Part shown: in pieces, positions 1 through 9,971 of the stretch
Numbering within the stretch: the first letter of the stretch is position 1
How the letters are laid out: each line of letters opens with the position of its first letter
NCBI RefSeq assembly: GCF_020283565.1
Contig: NC_060063.1
Coordinates: 2,294,001 to 2,358,000 of the forward strand
Length of the DNA: 64,000 bases
Origin: Trifolium pratense
Taxonomy: Eukaryota > Streptophyta > Magnoliopsida > Fabales > Fabaceae
Direction of reading: 5' to 3'
The notes under the pieces: model-generated
What the model was told of the DNA's origin: nothing
Databases searched by the model: none
What the model saw: only the letters and a program-made list of their open reading frames with translations
Position numbers and translations under genes: made by a program

Positions 1-951
1 GACGATATTATATTTGGTGCTACTAATGAAAAAATGTGCGAGGATTTTTCAAACCTTATGCAAAGTGAATTTGAGATGAGCATGATGGGAGAACTCAGAT
101 TCTTTCTTGGCTTGCAAATCAAGCAACAAGATGATGGAATTTTTATTAGTCAAGAAAAATACATCAAAGATCTTCTCAAAAAATACAACATGAATGAAGC
201 AAAGATCATGACTACTCCAATGCATCCATCAACAAATTTAGACAAAGATGAAAATGGTAAAACTGTGTCTGAAAAGGAATATAGAGGAATGATTGGATCA
301 CTTCTATATTTAACTGCAAGTAGACCAGACATTGTATTCTCAGTTGGTCTTTGTGCAAGATTTCAAACATCTCCAAGAGAATCTCACCTTACAGCAGTCA
401 AAAGGATTTTTAGATATTTGGTGGGAACACCAGATGTTGGGCTATGGTACAAGAAAGGATCTCATTTTGACCTAAAGGCCTATTGTGATGCTGACTATGC
501 TGGTGATAAGCTTGAAAGAAAAAGCACAAGTGGTGCTTGTCAATTTCTTGGTGAAGCTCTTGTAAGTTGGTGCTGTAGAAAGCAAAACACCATAGCACTC
601 TCAACAACTGAAGCAGAATATGTATCAGCTGCAAATTGTTGTTCACAAGTGATATGGATCAAAAACCAGCTTGAAGACTTTTCTCTAAGGTACACAAATA
701 TTAAAATTCTGTGTGATAATACTAGTGCCATTAATTTATCAAAGAATCCCATTCAGCATTCTAGATCTAAACATATTGAAATTAAACATCATTTCATACG
801 TGATCATGTTTGCAAAAAGGATATTGAATTAATATTTGTTGACACTGAGTCTCAACTAGCTGATATTTTTACAAAACCTCTAGTTGAAGATCGTTTTAAT
901 TTTATTAAAGAAAATTTAAGAATTATAAAAATTCCAGCTGAACATTGTTGA
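1..951 (+). CDS. Ty1/copia pol, C-terminal part (RT end and RNase H), 5' truncated by window
   Basis: The open frame runs from base 1, so the coding region starts outside the window. The first codons give DDIIFG, the catalytic end of the reverse-transcriptase YVDD box. Further on are the copia motif LRFFLGLQI, the GSLLYLTASRPDI block, and an RNase H domain with YCDADYAGD (about codon 161), STTEAEY (about 201), LCDN (about 236) and SKHIEIKHHFIRDHV. The protein ends shortly after ADIFTKPL, which is usual for copia pol. No stop or frameshift is visible in this portion, so the copy may be young. The following envelope-like ORF, polypurine tracts and LTR place it in the Sirevirus (SIRE1-like) lineage. 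It is a mobile-element gene, not a host gene. Confidence 0.93.
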   Translation, partial: DDIIFGATNEKMCEDFSNLMQSEFEMSMMGELRFFLGLQIKQQDDGIFISQEKYIKDLLKKYNMNEAKIMTTPMHPSTNLDKDENGKTVSEKEYRGMIGSLLYLTASRPDIVFSVGLCARFQTSPRESHLTAVKRIFRYLVGTPDVGLWYKKGSHFDLKAYCDADYAGDKLERKSTSGACQFLGEALVSWCCRKQNTIALSTTEAEYVSAANCCSQVIWIKNQLEDFSLRYTNIKILCDNTSAINLSKNPIQHSRSKHIEIKHHFIRDHVCKKDIELIFVDTESQLADIFTKPLVEDRFNFIKENLRIIKIPAEHC

Positions 952-1360
952 ACAAAATTCCTCTTCCTGGAGAACGTCAGGAGAACATTCTTTCCCTGAA
1001 CGAAAAAGATCATGTCTTAAAAATGATATAAGCTATGTCTGAAAACTCTTGAGTGTTTATTTCTCCAATTAATTATAACTTTTAAATCTTTTACTCTTCC
1101 CATGACATTTGTCTCTCTCTTTCTCACGCCTTAACTCTCTCTCTCTCTCTCCTTTTAGTTTTTCTAAGTACAATTTACAACTATTCATAATTGTACTAAG
1201 CTACACCTAACCTATCTATCAAATCCTTTCCTATTCTCTAGACACTCTCTCATTAGTGGTTTATTTAATCCAAACAAACTCTACACTCTTTCATCATCAC
1301 TTCCGTAATCCTTATCTCTTCTCCACTATTCATCAAACCCTCACTGTTCATCTTCCCAAA
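952..1360 (+). other. Retrotransposon spacer between pol and envelope-like ORF
   Basis: Non-coding. It begins with two GGAGAAC half-sites (969-990) that resemble the palindromes in the LTR. It also has a CT-rich run at about 1131-1153, then pyrimidine-rich leader sequence before the next ORF. Confidence 0.6.
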
Positions 1361-3493
1361 ATGGAAAGTTGTTCATCCTCTTCTCAAAAGTCAGGTACCA
1401 AATCATCCTCCTCTACTAAATCCCTTTCAAATCGTGAAAATGAGATTGAAGTTCAATCAAATCCCTCAAATACTCCTCAAACAAACCAACCCACTTTAGA
1501 AACCACACCTGCATCACCACCACCATCAATGGTTCAAATCTCTGAAGTTTTAATTGGAGCCATTCCAATTACTTGTAAAACCGTCATTGAACCCATTCAA
1601 TGTTCTCAAACCGCTGCTGAAATCAAAACCACCACTCCAAAAATCAAAACTAACCCTATCTCTAAGAAGACTTCAACTTCGAACAAAACCAAAAAATCCA
1701 AATCACTTGATGTTTCAAAAGTCAGAAAATCAAGTAGATTAGCCTCAGGTGCTGGGAGAAGACCAGCAATAGATAAAACTGTGTATTCTCTCTCTGATGA
1801 TGATTCAGAAAATACACACTCAGGCTCTCCAAAAGCCAAATCCGTTCCTGAAATTAAAACCTACTCAAAAAGACCTTCATCGTCCAAACACCACTCCAAA
1901 CCCTCAAAATCTGAATCTTCTGAAGAAGATATCATGATTAGAAAACTCAAAAAACCTGCTCCTCTTATTCATGAGGATTGTCAACAAAGCTTCGAAATCT
2001 TTTCAAAGAAAAAACCTGTTCTTCCTGGTAGAGTGTATAACTTTGATGATCTTATCAACACAGATCATGACCTAACTCAATATACCAACCCTCTTGGATG
2101 GACAAACTTGTTCAACATTAGAGAAACTCATTATCCTAACCTTATCTCAGCTTTTTGCTTCAATGCTGTTATTTCCTCTGAACAAACCTACATTGCCTCT
2201 GAACTCAAAGGAATCAAATTCAAAGTCACTGAACAACTCCTGAGTGATCTCCTAGATGTACCCTTATCTGGCCACAAACTGTATGGAGAAAGCTGGTTCT
2301 CCATGGCAGGAGTAAACAAAGAAACATTCATGTCTGAAATCTATGAACCCGGAACCTCTCTCAAAAATCCATCCTCTTCCAAACTTAAACTTGTGTTCAA
2401 AATGTTCCACAACATGTGTCTTCATGCCATGTTTCCCAGAAAAGGTAGCAAGGATAAAGTCACTGACAATGATATGTTGATAATGTATCATATGTTCAAC
2501 AAAATTCCTCTCAACCTACCCTTTGTCATGCTCAAACATATGGTTTCTGTCATTGAAAATGAATCCAGAAAAGTCACTCTTCCTTATGGTATGTTTCTAA
2601 CAAGAGTCTTCAACAAGTTCAAAGTAAGCTTTGAAGGAGAAGAAGGAAAGAATTCATCTACCACATTCTCTCTAAAGAATATTGGAAGAATGAAGTTCAT
2701 AGGAGATATTGAAGACCACACCATTGGTGAACAAGGCCAAAAAAGGAAAAGAGAAGAATTTGAAAAGGACAACAATCTGGACCTTCTAGCTGAAGTCATG
2801 ACTACTCAACAGGAAGACCATCCAGAGACCGTTCTCCCTGTCTCAGCTAGTGAAAAAAGCAAGGAAAATGTAAGTGAGAAAACCACCTCCATTCAGTTTA
2901 ATCCCTTTGTATCCTTAGAATTTGATAACTTAGGACATAACTCTGAAAATCAATTCACCACTGTCTTAACTGATGGTTTTTCAAACAATCCAGTGAATAC
3001 ATCAATTTTCTCACCTTTGATGACATCACCTCAAACCTCTTTCAACACCACCACTTCAGATTTTCTGAGAAATTTCATTCAAACCCCTCCTGAGTATGCT
3101 CAGATGCATCAACCTGTGTTTACTGATGCTGGACCATCACTACCTTCCTTTCCTCCAAATTTTGCTTCACTTAGCTCTTTTTGCACAAATATCCCACATG
3201 ATTCTGCTGCATATCAAAGTTCTGCCAACATCCATTCCTTCACTAACAAGTCTTCCAAAAAATCAAAAGTTGAAAAAGATATGACTAAGATCTTCCAAGC
3301 CATCAAAATCAACAACACTCTGATGAACTACACCATCCATGAACACCAACTCTTCAGAACTTGGCTCACAGAAGAATTTTGCCCAGCAATGCGTATCAAT
3401 CCACCTCCATCCAATCCTCCTCCACAAGTTCCTGATTTTCCAGAACTTGACCAGGATTCCAGCCCTGATAACTCTCCACCAGCTGATCCTTAG
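1361..3493 (+). CDS. Envelope-like ORF of a Sirevirus-type Copia element
   Basis: Open reading frame of about 710 residues. The ATG at 1361 (MESCSSSSQ) is preferred over the more upstream in-frame ATG at 1256. The N-terminal third is Ser/Thr/Pro/Lys-rich and low complexity, with a basic RKSSRLASGAGRR stretch. The middle (about residues 200-450) is a folded-looking region with LGWTNLFNIRETHYPNL, similar to the conserved domain found in plant retroelement third ORFs. The C-terminal third is again Ser/Pro-rich. Sireviruses characteristically carry such an ORF between pol and the 3' LTR. I see no clear signal peptide or transmembrane segment, so the name envelope-like reflects position and family, not demonstrated function. 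The frame is intact. Confidence 0.75.
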   Translation: MESCSSSSQKSGTKSSSSTKSLSNRENEIEVQSNPSNTPQTNQPTLETTPASPPPSMVQISEVLIGAIPITCKTVIEPIQCSQTAAEIKTTTPKIKTNPISKKTSTSNKTKKSKSLDVSKVRKSSRLASGAGRRPAIDKTVYSLSDDDSENTHSGSPKAKSVPEIKTYSKRPSSSKHHSKPSKSESSEEDIMIRKLKKPAPLIHEDCQQSFEIFSKKKPVLPGRVYNFDDLINTDHDLTQYTNPLGWTNLFNIRETHYPNLISAFCFNAVISSEQTYIASELKGIKFKVTEQLLSDLLDVPLSGHKLYGESWFSMAGVNKETFMSEIYEPGTSLKNPSSSKLKLVFKMFHNMCLHAMFPRKGSKDKVTDNDMLIMYHMFNKIPLNLPFVMLKHMVSVIENESRKVTLPYGMFLTRVFNKFKVSFEGEEGKNSSTTFSLKNIGRMKFIGDIEDHTIGEQGQKRKREEFEKDNNLDLLAEVMTTQQEDHPETVLPVSASEKSKENVSEKTTSIQFNPFVSLEFDNLGHNSENQFTTVLTDGFSNNPVNTSIFSPLMTSPQTSFNTTTSDFLRNFIQTPPEYAQMHQPVFTDAGPSLPSFPPNFASLSSFCTNIPHDSAAYQSSANIHSFTNKSSKKSKVEKDMTKIFQAIKINNTLMNYTIHEHQLFRTWLTEEFCPAMRINPPPSNPPPQVPDFPELDQDSSPDNSPPADP

Positions 3494-4013
3494 AAGCGTT
3501 TTCTAATGCCTCCCACCTCTTTTTGCTGTTGACAAAAGGGGGAGAATGAACTCTGTAGTAATTAGGGGGAGATTGTGAAGTTTTTAGACTCTTTTGAATT
3601 GTTATGTTTGTTTCTAATTATGTATTATCAGTCTTAGAATTTGTAGATATAGTTGGAAGTTGTTTTGGTTTCAACTTCTAATTGTATGTTGTTTGAATTC
3701 TAAGAATTAGATTATGTTTTAAATTACTTTTATGTTTTGAATCACTTTGTTTTGATCATTAATCATGTACCTGAACAATGTCATATTCTCTGATTATGAG
3801 TTTGATTAATGAATGTTATGTTTGATTCAAATTTATGTCTTTACATATTTTTACTCAATTTGCATTTGCATATTTTATAAATTGATAAAGAATGCTAAAA
3901 TTGAGGGGGAGCTTTATATGATTAAATCACAAGTATTATTACTGAATATGGTTTAATCAGAATCACAATCAAAAATTAATTAAAGGTTTTGTCATCATCA
4001 AAAAGGGGGAGAT
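3494..4013 (+). other. Retrotransposon 3' non-coding region with repeated polypurine tracts
   Basis: Four G-rich purine tracts sharing GGGGGAG lie at 3534-3549, 3564-3578, 3904-3911 and 4000-4013. The last directly abuts the LTR and is the presumed functional plus-strand primer. The second copy (AGGGGGAGATTGTGA) also matches the LTR junction. Repeated polypurine tracts are, as I recall, a known Sirevirus trait. Confidence 0.75.
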
Positions 4014-5676
4014 TGTTGAGACAAAATCCTATTTTGATGTTTTAAAGATAACAACCCTTAATTAAATTTTAATTTGATTCTGATCATTTTGTGATCTAAC
4101 AAGTGCTCTTGAGTGATTTAATTTAAGAACAGATGCAATGGATTAAATTAACCTTGTTTCACTCATAAGAAAAGAATCAAACACGTTTTAGACAAATCTG
4201 CCTCAAGAGAATGATCTCAGATTGGTCTCCAGACTTATGTGTTCTAAAGCATAAGCACTTATTCAAGTCAACTGGTACAAGACAAGAAAGAACTTTTAAG
4301 TTGGACTTATTAAAGGATCATAACCGTGCAAATAAGTCATTTAAGGCAAGGAATTGATTTTGGTTCTTGAGCTTACTCGAATAAGCTTCTTTAAGGAATA
4401 ATAACTTCACATCTTGCAACAAGGCTTTATGTTCTCCAAGAACATCATTAAAGAAGTTAATCTAGACCAATGAGAACTCAGCAACAAGTACATACAGCTT
4501 GCAATGATGTTTCATATCTGATCCAAAGTACAAGCTTATGACATGGGTGGCTACACTCTCCCATAAAATAGTACTTATCTCACTATTCATGTGTCCTTTG
4601 AAGGACAAGTGAACAGTGGCTACTCTATGCCTTTGATGAAGAGTTTACAGCTGGTTGACAACTTGCAACAACTTGCAACAGCTATATTTTCGTTGGACCT
4701 TATCCACACCATCTCAGAGAATGGTCTCCAACGTTCTGGAGAATGATCTCCCAGTTTCTGCACTTAGGTGGCAATCTTATCCAAATGAATTCAAATCTTA
4801 ATTTCCCACATGGGAAATACATTTGCAAGGGATATACACTCAGAGACAACTCATTGACAGTTGGTGGAAGAATATTTCTGACCAACAAGTACAATGTGAC
4901 AGTCAGAGACCATTAGAAGAATGATCTCCTGAAGCATCTCAAAGACAAAATCACATGGGCTGTTTTGTTTCTCTCACAACGGCTAGTTCCTCACTCACAA
5001 CAGATATGTGTGATGTCCAAGCAACAAAGGAGCATCTCCATCTATAAATAGCACGTTGGTTTAATTGGAAGAGCAAGAACTTCAAGCACACAAAGCAATC
5101 TAATACATTCAAACAAGCTCTCCTTTTCACTCTTACTCTAAAGCTCTTTAGAAATCTAGGATCATATATTTGTAGAGTACTTTGAGTGTATCAATTTGTA
5201 AGCTTCACATCCGGTTAGGTGTATAAGCTTAGATCCAAAGAAATTGTTGAAAAAACCTTAGGATTATCTCAAGTCAATTGGGTATAATTGATTGAGGTAG
5301 AGCAGCTGGTTATAGTTGGATACTTTGTGATCTTGGTTTAAGATCATAAAGGGTCTTTGATCTGGGCTTAGATCAAAGGGAAGTTTTCTGTAATCTTGGT
5401 CTAGATTATAGTGGATAATCTCACGCAAGTGGGGACTGGAGTAGCCCATACTATTAAGGGGTGAACCAGGATAAATTCTTTGTGTGATCTTCTCTTCCCT
5501 TACTCTTTTATTTGTGCAAACACTAACTCACACGAATCACTATATTGCACTTACATTCGAGGAGAACGTTCTCCAGTTAATCTAACCATTTACTATCGTA
5601 GTGTGTTATTGTGCTTAAATTGTTTTGCAGTTAAATTTTTAAAGGGTCACAATTCAAACCCCCCTTTCTTGTGACA
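4014..5676 (+). mobile_element. 3' LTR of the Sirevirus-type Copia element
   Basis: Starts TGTTGAGACA immediately after the polypurine tract and ends near ...TTCTTGTGACA, giving TGT...ACA termini and about 1.66 kb. It has a TATA box at 5042-5050 and a series of GAGAAYGWTCTC-like palindromes (4207, 4717, 4738, 4916, 5561). The 5' LTR is outside the window, so neither the TSD nor LTR identity can be checked. The exact 3' end could be 5676 or 5680. Confidence 0.8.
5042..5050 (+). promoter_or_regulatory. LTR TATA box
   Basis: CTATAAATA inside the LTR, about 630 bp from its 3' end. This is the best core promoter candidate for the retroelement transcript. Confidence 0.6.
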
Positions 5677-6319
5677 AACAATGAACGATTTCCTAATTTT
5701 ATTGATATTGGGAAACAATGAACGATTTCCTAATTGAAAAACATGAAAAAAATTCTTGTTCACATTAGTGAGATTTTTGGTTACGAGGAGTTAAGTGGAG
5801 GAAACGGAGAAAGGTTTTGGTGGGGTTGGTGATGAAGTTGAATAAATTTGGATTTTTTTTTGTTGATAGACGAATAAATTTGGATTTGGAGATGAGAGGA
5901 TGAACACAAATATGATGGTGAAGAATTCTAGGAAAATTAGGGATTTATGGGATTAATCTCTTTTAGTTTATTTATTTAATATTTTATTAATCAAAATAAT
6001 TATTTTTTACTGTAATCAAAATAATTTTTAATAATATGATTTATTGAAATAAAATAAATAATAATGCCACGTGTAATTGTAGTGTCCATGTGTCATCTGC
6101 CACATCATGAAAATTGACTCAAAATGAAGTGGGGGACCAAAAGTACAAAAAATATAAAATAGGGGGACTGAAAAGTTGGTTTTTGAAATAGGGGGACCAA
6201 AACTTCAAAAAATTCAAAATAGGGGGATCAAAACTGCATTTAAACATAATATATATAATATGATGTTTCTATTAATTAAATTAAGTTCATTAGACAATTT
6301 CCATCTTCTTTTTTAGTGT
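5677..6319. repeat. One end of a non-autonomous element with repeated GGGGGACCAAAA motifs
   Basis: No gene. The stretch 6120-6245 contains three copies of a unit built on AGGGGGACCAAAA followed by AAAATTCAAAATAG, typical of the ends of legume MULE-like or foldback elements. The matching opposite end is not seen and may have been lost. A 23 bp direct repeat (5676 and 5713) lies directly after the LTR. Confidence 0.45.
5840..5887 (-). repeat. Micro-insertion flanked by 16 bp TSD
   Basis: GAATAAATTTGGATTT is repeated at 5840-5855 and 5872-5887. The 16 bp between them is a T run followed by GTTGATAGAC. Read on the minus strand it is a short tail ending in poly(A), as left by an extremely 5'-truncated retroposon. 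Confidence 0.7.
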
Positions 6320-6334
6320 AACTTGTACCCTATA

Positions 6335-7149
6335 ATGGTGGGGGAGATGCTGGGGGAATGTCAGACTTTACTTTTTACCCTCTCTTTGCAGGATCATGTT
6401 TTCGATAGGTGGCAGTGGCAGTCTGACCTGGATGGTGGTTATACTGTTCGTGGAGCATATCAGATTTTGACGACGCAGGATGCAGTTACTTTGGATGTTT
6501 AGTCAGGTCTTATTTGGCACCGCCAGGTTCCTTTGAAGGTTTCTATCTTTGTCTGGCGACTCTTGCGGGACAAGTTACCTACCAAAGCAAACCTGGTTAC
6601 TCGAGGGATCTTATCTGAGGCAGCCCATCATTGTGTTTCTGGCTGCGGAGGGGTTGAGTCGGCTCAACACTTATTCCTTTCTTGCAGCACTTTTGATGCC
6701 CTTTGGTCTCTTGTCAGCTCCTGGATTGGCTCTTCTCTGGTGACTGCTCAGACTCTTTCCGATCACTTTGTTCAGTTTACAGGTTCAACAGGGGTTTTCG
6801 AGCACGACGTTCTTTCATGCAGCTTATATGGCTTGCTGTTGTGTGGGTTGTATGGACCGAAAGAAACCATAGATTGTTCAGAGGCTCAACAAACTCAATG
6901 CATAATATGTTGGACAAGATCAAGACTTTTTCCTACAGGTGGTTGAAAGCGACGAGTAGTACTTTAGCTTTGAACTGCCATAGTTGGTGGTCTAGTCCTA
7001 TGTTTTGTCTGGGCCTTGTATAATTTCTTTTGGTTCTTGTATTTTTTAACTCTAGTGTAACTTTATCTGGTCGGTCTTGGCACGTCTTATGTTAAGAAGA
7101 CTTTTTATTTATATATATATCTCATTTTGGCTTGTTCAAAAAAAAAAAA
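6335..7149 (+). pseudogene. 5'-truncated LINE 3' end (zf-RVT region), inactive
   Basis: The C-terminal part of a plant non-LTR retrotransposon reverse transcriptase is readable: DRWQWQSDLDGGYTVRGAYQ, then the zf-RVT region with FVWRLLRDKLPTKANL, CGGVESAQHLFLSC and VVWTERNHRLF. It is broken by an in-frame stop at 6500-6502 and a frameshift near 6785. A poly(A) run of 14 follows TTGTTC at the 3' end. A 15 bp TSD with one mismatch (6320-6334 and 7150-7164, AACTTGTAC...) delimits the copy, showing it was truncated on insertion and is about 815 bp long. Confidence 0.9.
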
Positions 7150-8141
7150 AACTTGTACTCTATAAAAACTACTTTTATTTTTGTAGCAAGATCTCGTTTG
7201 GATTGACGAGTTCTTCAAGTCTTTCACTTCTTATTTTCAAAGCTCGTTGTCATATGTTGCTTGCTTAAATATTGAACCCACTTATTTTCAAAAGAAAAGT
7301 GATTAATCTCTGTGTATTAAATGTTAACCTTTCTTATGTACGTATACCATAATGATGAATTCATGTTGCACAACTTATTTAAATATGTATCACAATTCAC
7401 ACAGAGTGGATAGTTTTGATAGGTTCATAAATATTATTTTCGTTTTTAAATATAAGACTCTATTCAGATTTTTCTCTGTCCTTTTTATAAGACTAATTAT
7501 TTCTCTTATGTTTTCTAAAATCAATAACTAAAAAAAATTATTTTTACATCTTCTCATGCAACTATTTTCAAGAAAAATACAAAGAAACATATTTCAAGTT
7601 ATTATGATTTGGTTTTTCTTAATAAGTGTGTTTTTTATTTTGTTCTCTTATAATTTGGGACGGATGGAGTACTCTTAATTAAAGTGTATTTTTTTTACAA
7701 TTTGTAATAAATACTTTAGAAAAAATATTAACTCATTCTCTCTCTTAAATGATAAAATTGTAAAAACAATATCAATTGTCAAAAGATTTAATATCACAAC
7801 TCACTTTCTTAATCTCCATAATTTATTTAATTGGGTCTTATATTTAGAAACGGATGTATTAGTATTTATTTTTTTATATATTAAACACAATTTGTGTCAT
7901 CTCATTGGTGTATCTGTATATATCTAAATAAGATGTGTACCGAAAATATTCACTTAATATAATATTGTTTTTTTAAAAAAGAAAAGTATAGTATCGAATT
8001 GAATTGAATAGGCATTTCACAACTAATTGAATATTATGTCCCCTTTGTCAAAAAAGAACACTGTCTCCATTAATCATGCATGTTTGTCTATCAAAGTCAT
8101 CACCATTATTGGTCATATAATAATCAAACCTATTATTAGTA
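7150..8141. other. Intergenic, with a MITE
   Basis: AT-rich with no coding potential beyond random ORFs. The only structure recognised is the inverted-repeat element at 7434-7862. Confidence 0.5.
7434..7862. mobile_element. MITE with TIR CGTTTYTAAATATAAGAC
   Basis: The left end CGTTTTTAAATATAAGAC and the reverse complement of the right end CGTTTCTAAATATAAGAC match at 17 of 18 bases. An internal GGGACGGATGGAGTACT (about 7658) resembles a Stowaway-type end, suggesting one element nested in another. Confidence 0.55.
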
Positions 8142-8243
8142 CCTTGAGTTTATTTTAGTTGGTAGAGACATTACATAATATATACAGTTGTTAAAATTCA
8201 GACTTTAGACATTTCAAAATTCTAACCACTAAACTACTTTATA
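8142..8243 (+). mobile_element. Diverged Au-type SINE
   Basis: TTAGTTGGTAGAGACATTAC (tRNA box A-like), then a degraded middle and the 3' signature TTCTAACCACTAAACTACTT before an A-rich tail. Compared with other copies in the window the box B region is lost. Confidence 0.55.
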
Positions 8244-9282
8244 AAATAAAATAAAATAAAAACACTAGCTAGGGCTTTGTGGCAACCAATTTTCCAACAT
8301 AAATTATTAATATTATTTAGAATGGGGTGGATTTGTACAAGTATGATATATATGACTGGTGAGGACATGAAGATAAGAAGATTGACTTGGACTCACAAGT
8401 CATGAAGGATTGGTATTTGAATAATTATGTGGAGAATAAGAGTGCCACTCACTCACATGCTTTTATTTTGGATGACAATAGTGAGTAGGTGATGGAAGGA
8501 GGGTGGCAATTCTCATGAGTCAATGCCATGCACTATATCAACTTGTATTTATTTCTTCACATTTTTTAGATTAAAAACATTTAATTTGAGCCATACATAA
8601 TTCATATAATTAATCTAAAATTAATAAAGATTGAATTTTCTTCACCGCAAATATTTTAAAAATCACACGTCTTCAGAAGTATACTTTTTATTTTGCCAAG
8701 TAGTCTAACAGCTAAAATTTCACGCTTAAGATGAATAGGTGGAGTGTTCCGGATTCGAACTTCGACCCCTTAACCATCCAATTCTTAGGGGAATAAATCC
8801 CCGGTAATTCAAAATTTGACCTAAAGAAAAAGAGAAATCTAACCAACAATTGTTCTAAAAATGATTTGAACTTGAGTTCTTCCAAATGATTCAACTAGCT
8901 TAGCCGAAGCTCATTAATAACTCGCATTTTCAATCACTTGGTTTCCATATCTAAATTATATTATTATTTTTATTGTAGTTACTAACAAAGATAATTTAAG
9001 AAAAATATTTGAACTTGGATTCTTCCAAATGATTCAATTAGCTTAACAAAAACTCATTAATAATTTAAGAAAATTATTGAATGTAATGATATATGCCAGA
9101 TACCGAACATGTCTTCAATCCAAAGTGTAAGTACAGTGCGAGTACTATATACAGTTCTAACTCAAACTGCTTTACATCCATGATACTTGCTAACCCTCAA
9201 CTAATCACACACCAAGAATATGATCTTGACAAACTTGATCAATTATTAACAGCAGAACCAGAAGACCAATAGTTAACTCCTT
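8244..9282. other. Intergenic region 3' of MKK6
   Basis: Contains the reverse-strand SINE at about 8692 and a duplicated phrase on GATTCTTCCAAATGATTCAA (about 8877-8892 and 9019-9036). No gene was recognised. Confidence 0.5.
8692..8790 (-). mobile_element. Au-type SINE, reverse orientation, partial
   Basis: On the minus strand it reads GTTCGAATCCGGAACACTCC (box B and flank), an AAGGTGAATT-like segment, and CTGTTAGACTACTTGG, the family 3' signature. The 5' half is diverged or missing. Confidence 0.6.
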
Positions 9283-9336
9283 AAGACTAACAGTCTAAAA
9301 TTGTCAACAAAAAAAAAAAAAGACTAACAGTCTAAA
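9283..9336 (+). repeat. Micro-insertion flanked by 17 bp TSD
   Basis: AAGACTAACAGTCTAAA occurs at 9283-9299 and 9320-9336. The 20 bp between is ATTGTCAAC followed by an A run, that is a tiny retroposon 3' end. Confidence 0.8.
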
Positions 9337-9423
9337 CACTATCAATGACTTGTTCATATATATGAAGATTAATAGCTTTCAAAAACCATACAACTTATTA
9401 CCCTTATAAAGCTTATCCTAAAT

Positions 9424-9547
9424 TTGGTATTACGGTGGTATGTCAGAATCACGGTGACCCACGGTGATTTTGCAAAAACTACACTTTGTAGTTTTTGAAA
9501 AATCACCGTGGATCACTGTGATTCTGACATACTCACCGTGATACCAA
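9424..9547. repeat. Short near-perfect foldback (hairpin) element
   Basis: Two arms of about 58 nt, rich in CACGGTGA and CCACGGTGATTTT, are reverse complements with only a few mismatches. The loop is under 10 nt (around CACTTTGT). It lies about 430 bp beyond the MKK6 stop codon. It could be a tiny MITE or a hairpin RNA source. No flanking TSD was recognised. Confidence 0.75.
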
Positions 9548-9971
9548 TTCATACTTAGTTTATAGGTTGATAAAACTCCAATCTCATAGAAATGACAAAC
9601 ACACAGCTTCCTTGGATTGCATCATTCAGCCACATACAGCAAAAGTAATAAGAATCCTACTGAGACATCTTCACTTTAATGTATTTTCAATCACTAATAG
9701 TTTAATATATACTCAGAATATACATGTCTATGCATACTCTTTTTCTTTCATTTCCAAAGGGATATATTGTTAAGAAATAATGACTAGTTTACAATAAGAA
9801 ACGATCATTTTACAAATCAGTTTCAGGAAACTGTAATGAAGTCAACAAGGACATAGACTAGTATATTTTATATATTATAATTTCTAAAATAACACTAATG
9901 ACGAGGAGAAATTTTGCTTAGAAAGGTTATCATAGTCAAGTACAAATTTTACATCATATATCTTATGAAAA

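Noticed and set aside
4433..4445. Heat shock element claim for TTCTCCAAGAAC
   Set aside because: Spacing does not fit the canonical alternating nGAAn units; only the 5561 dyad contains the GAAnnTTC core.
4700..5449. ORFs in the LTR
   Set aside because: Short frames in regulatory LTR sequence with no similarity to known proteins.
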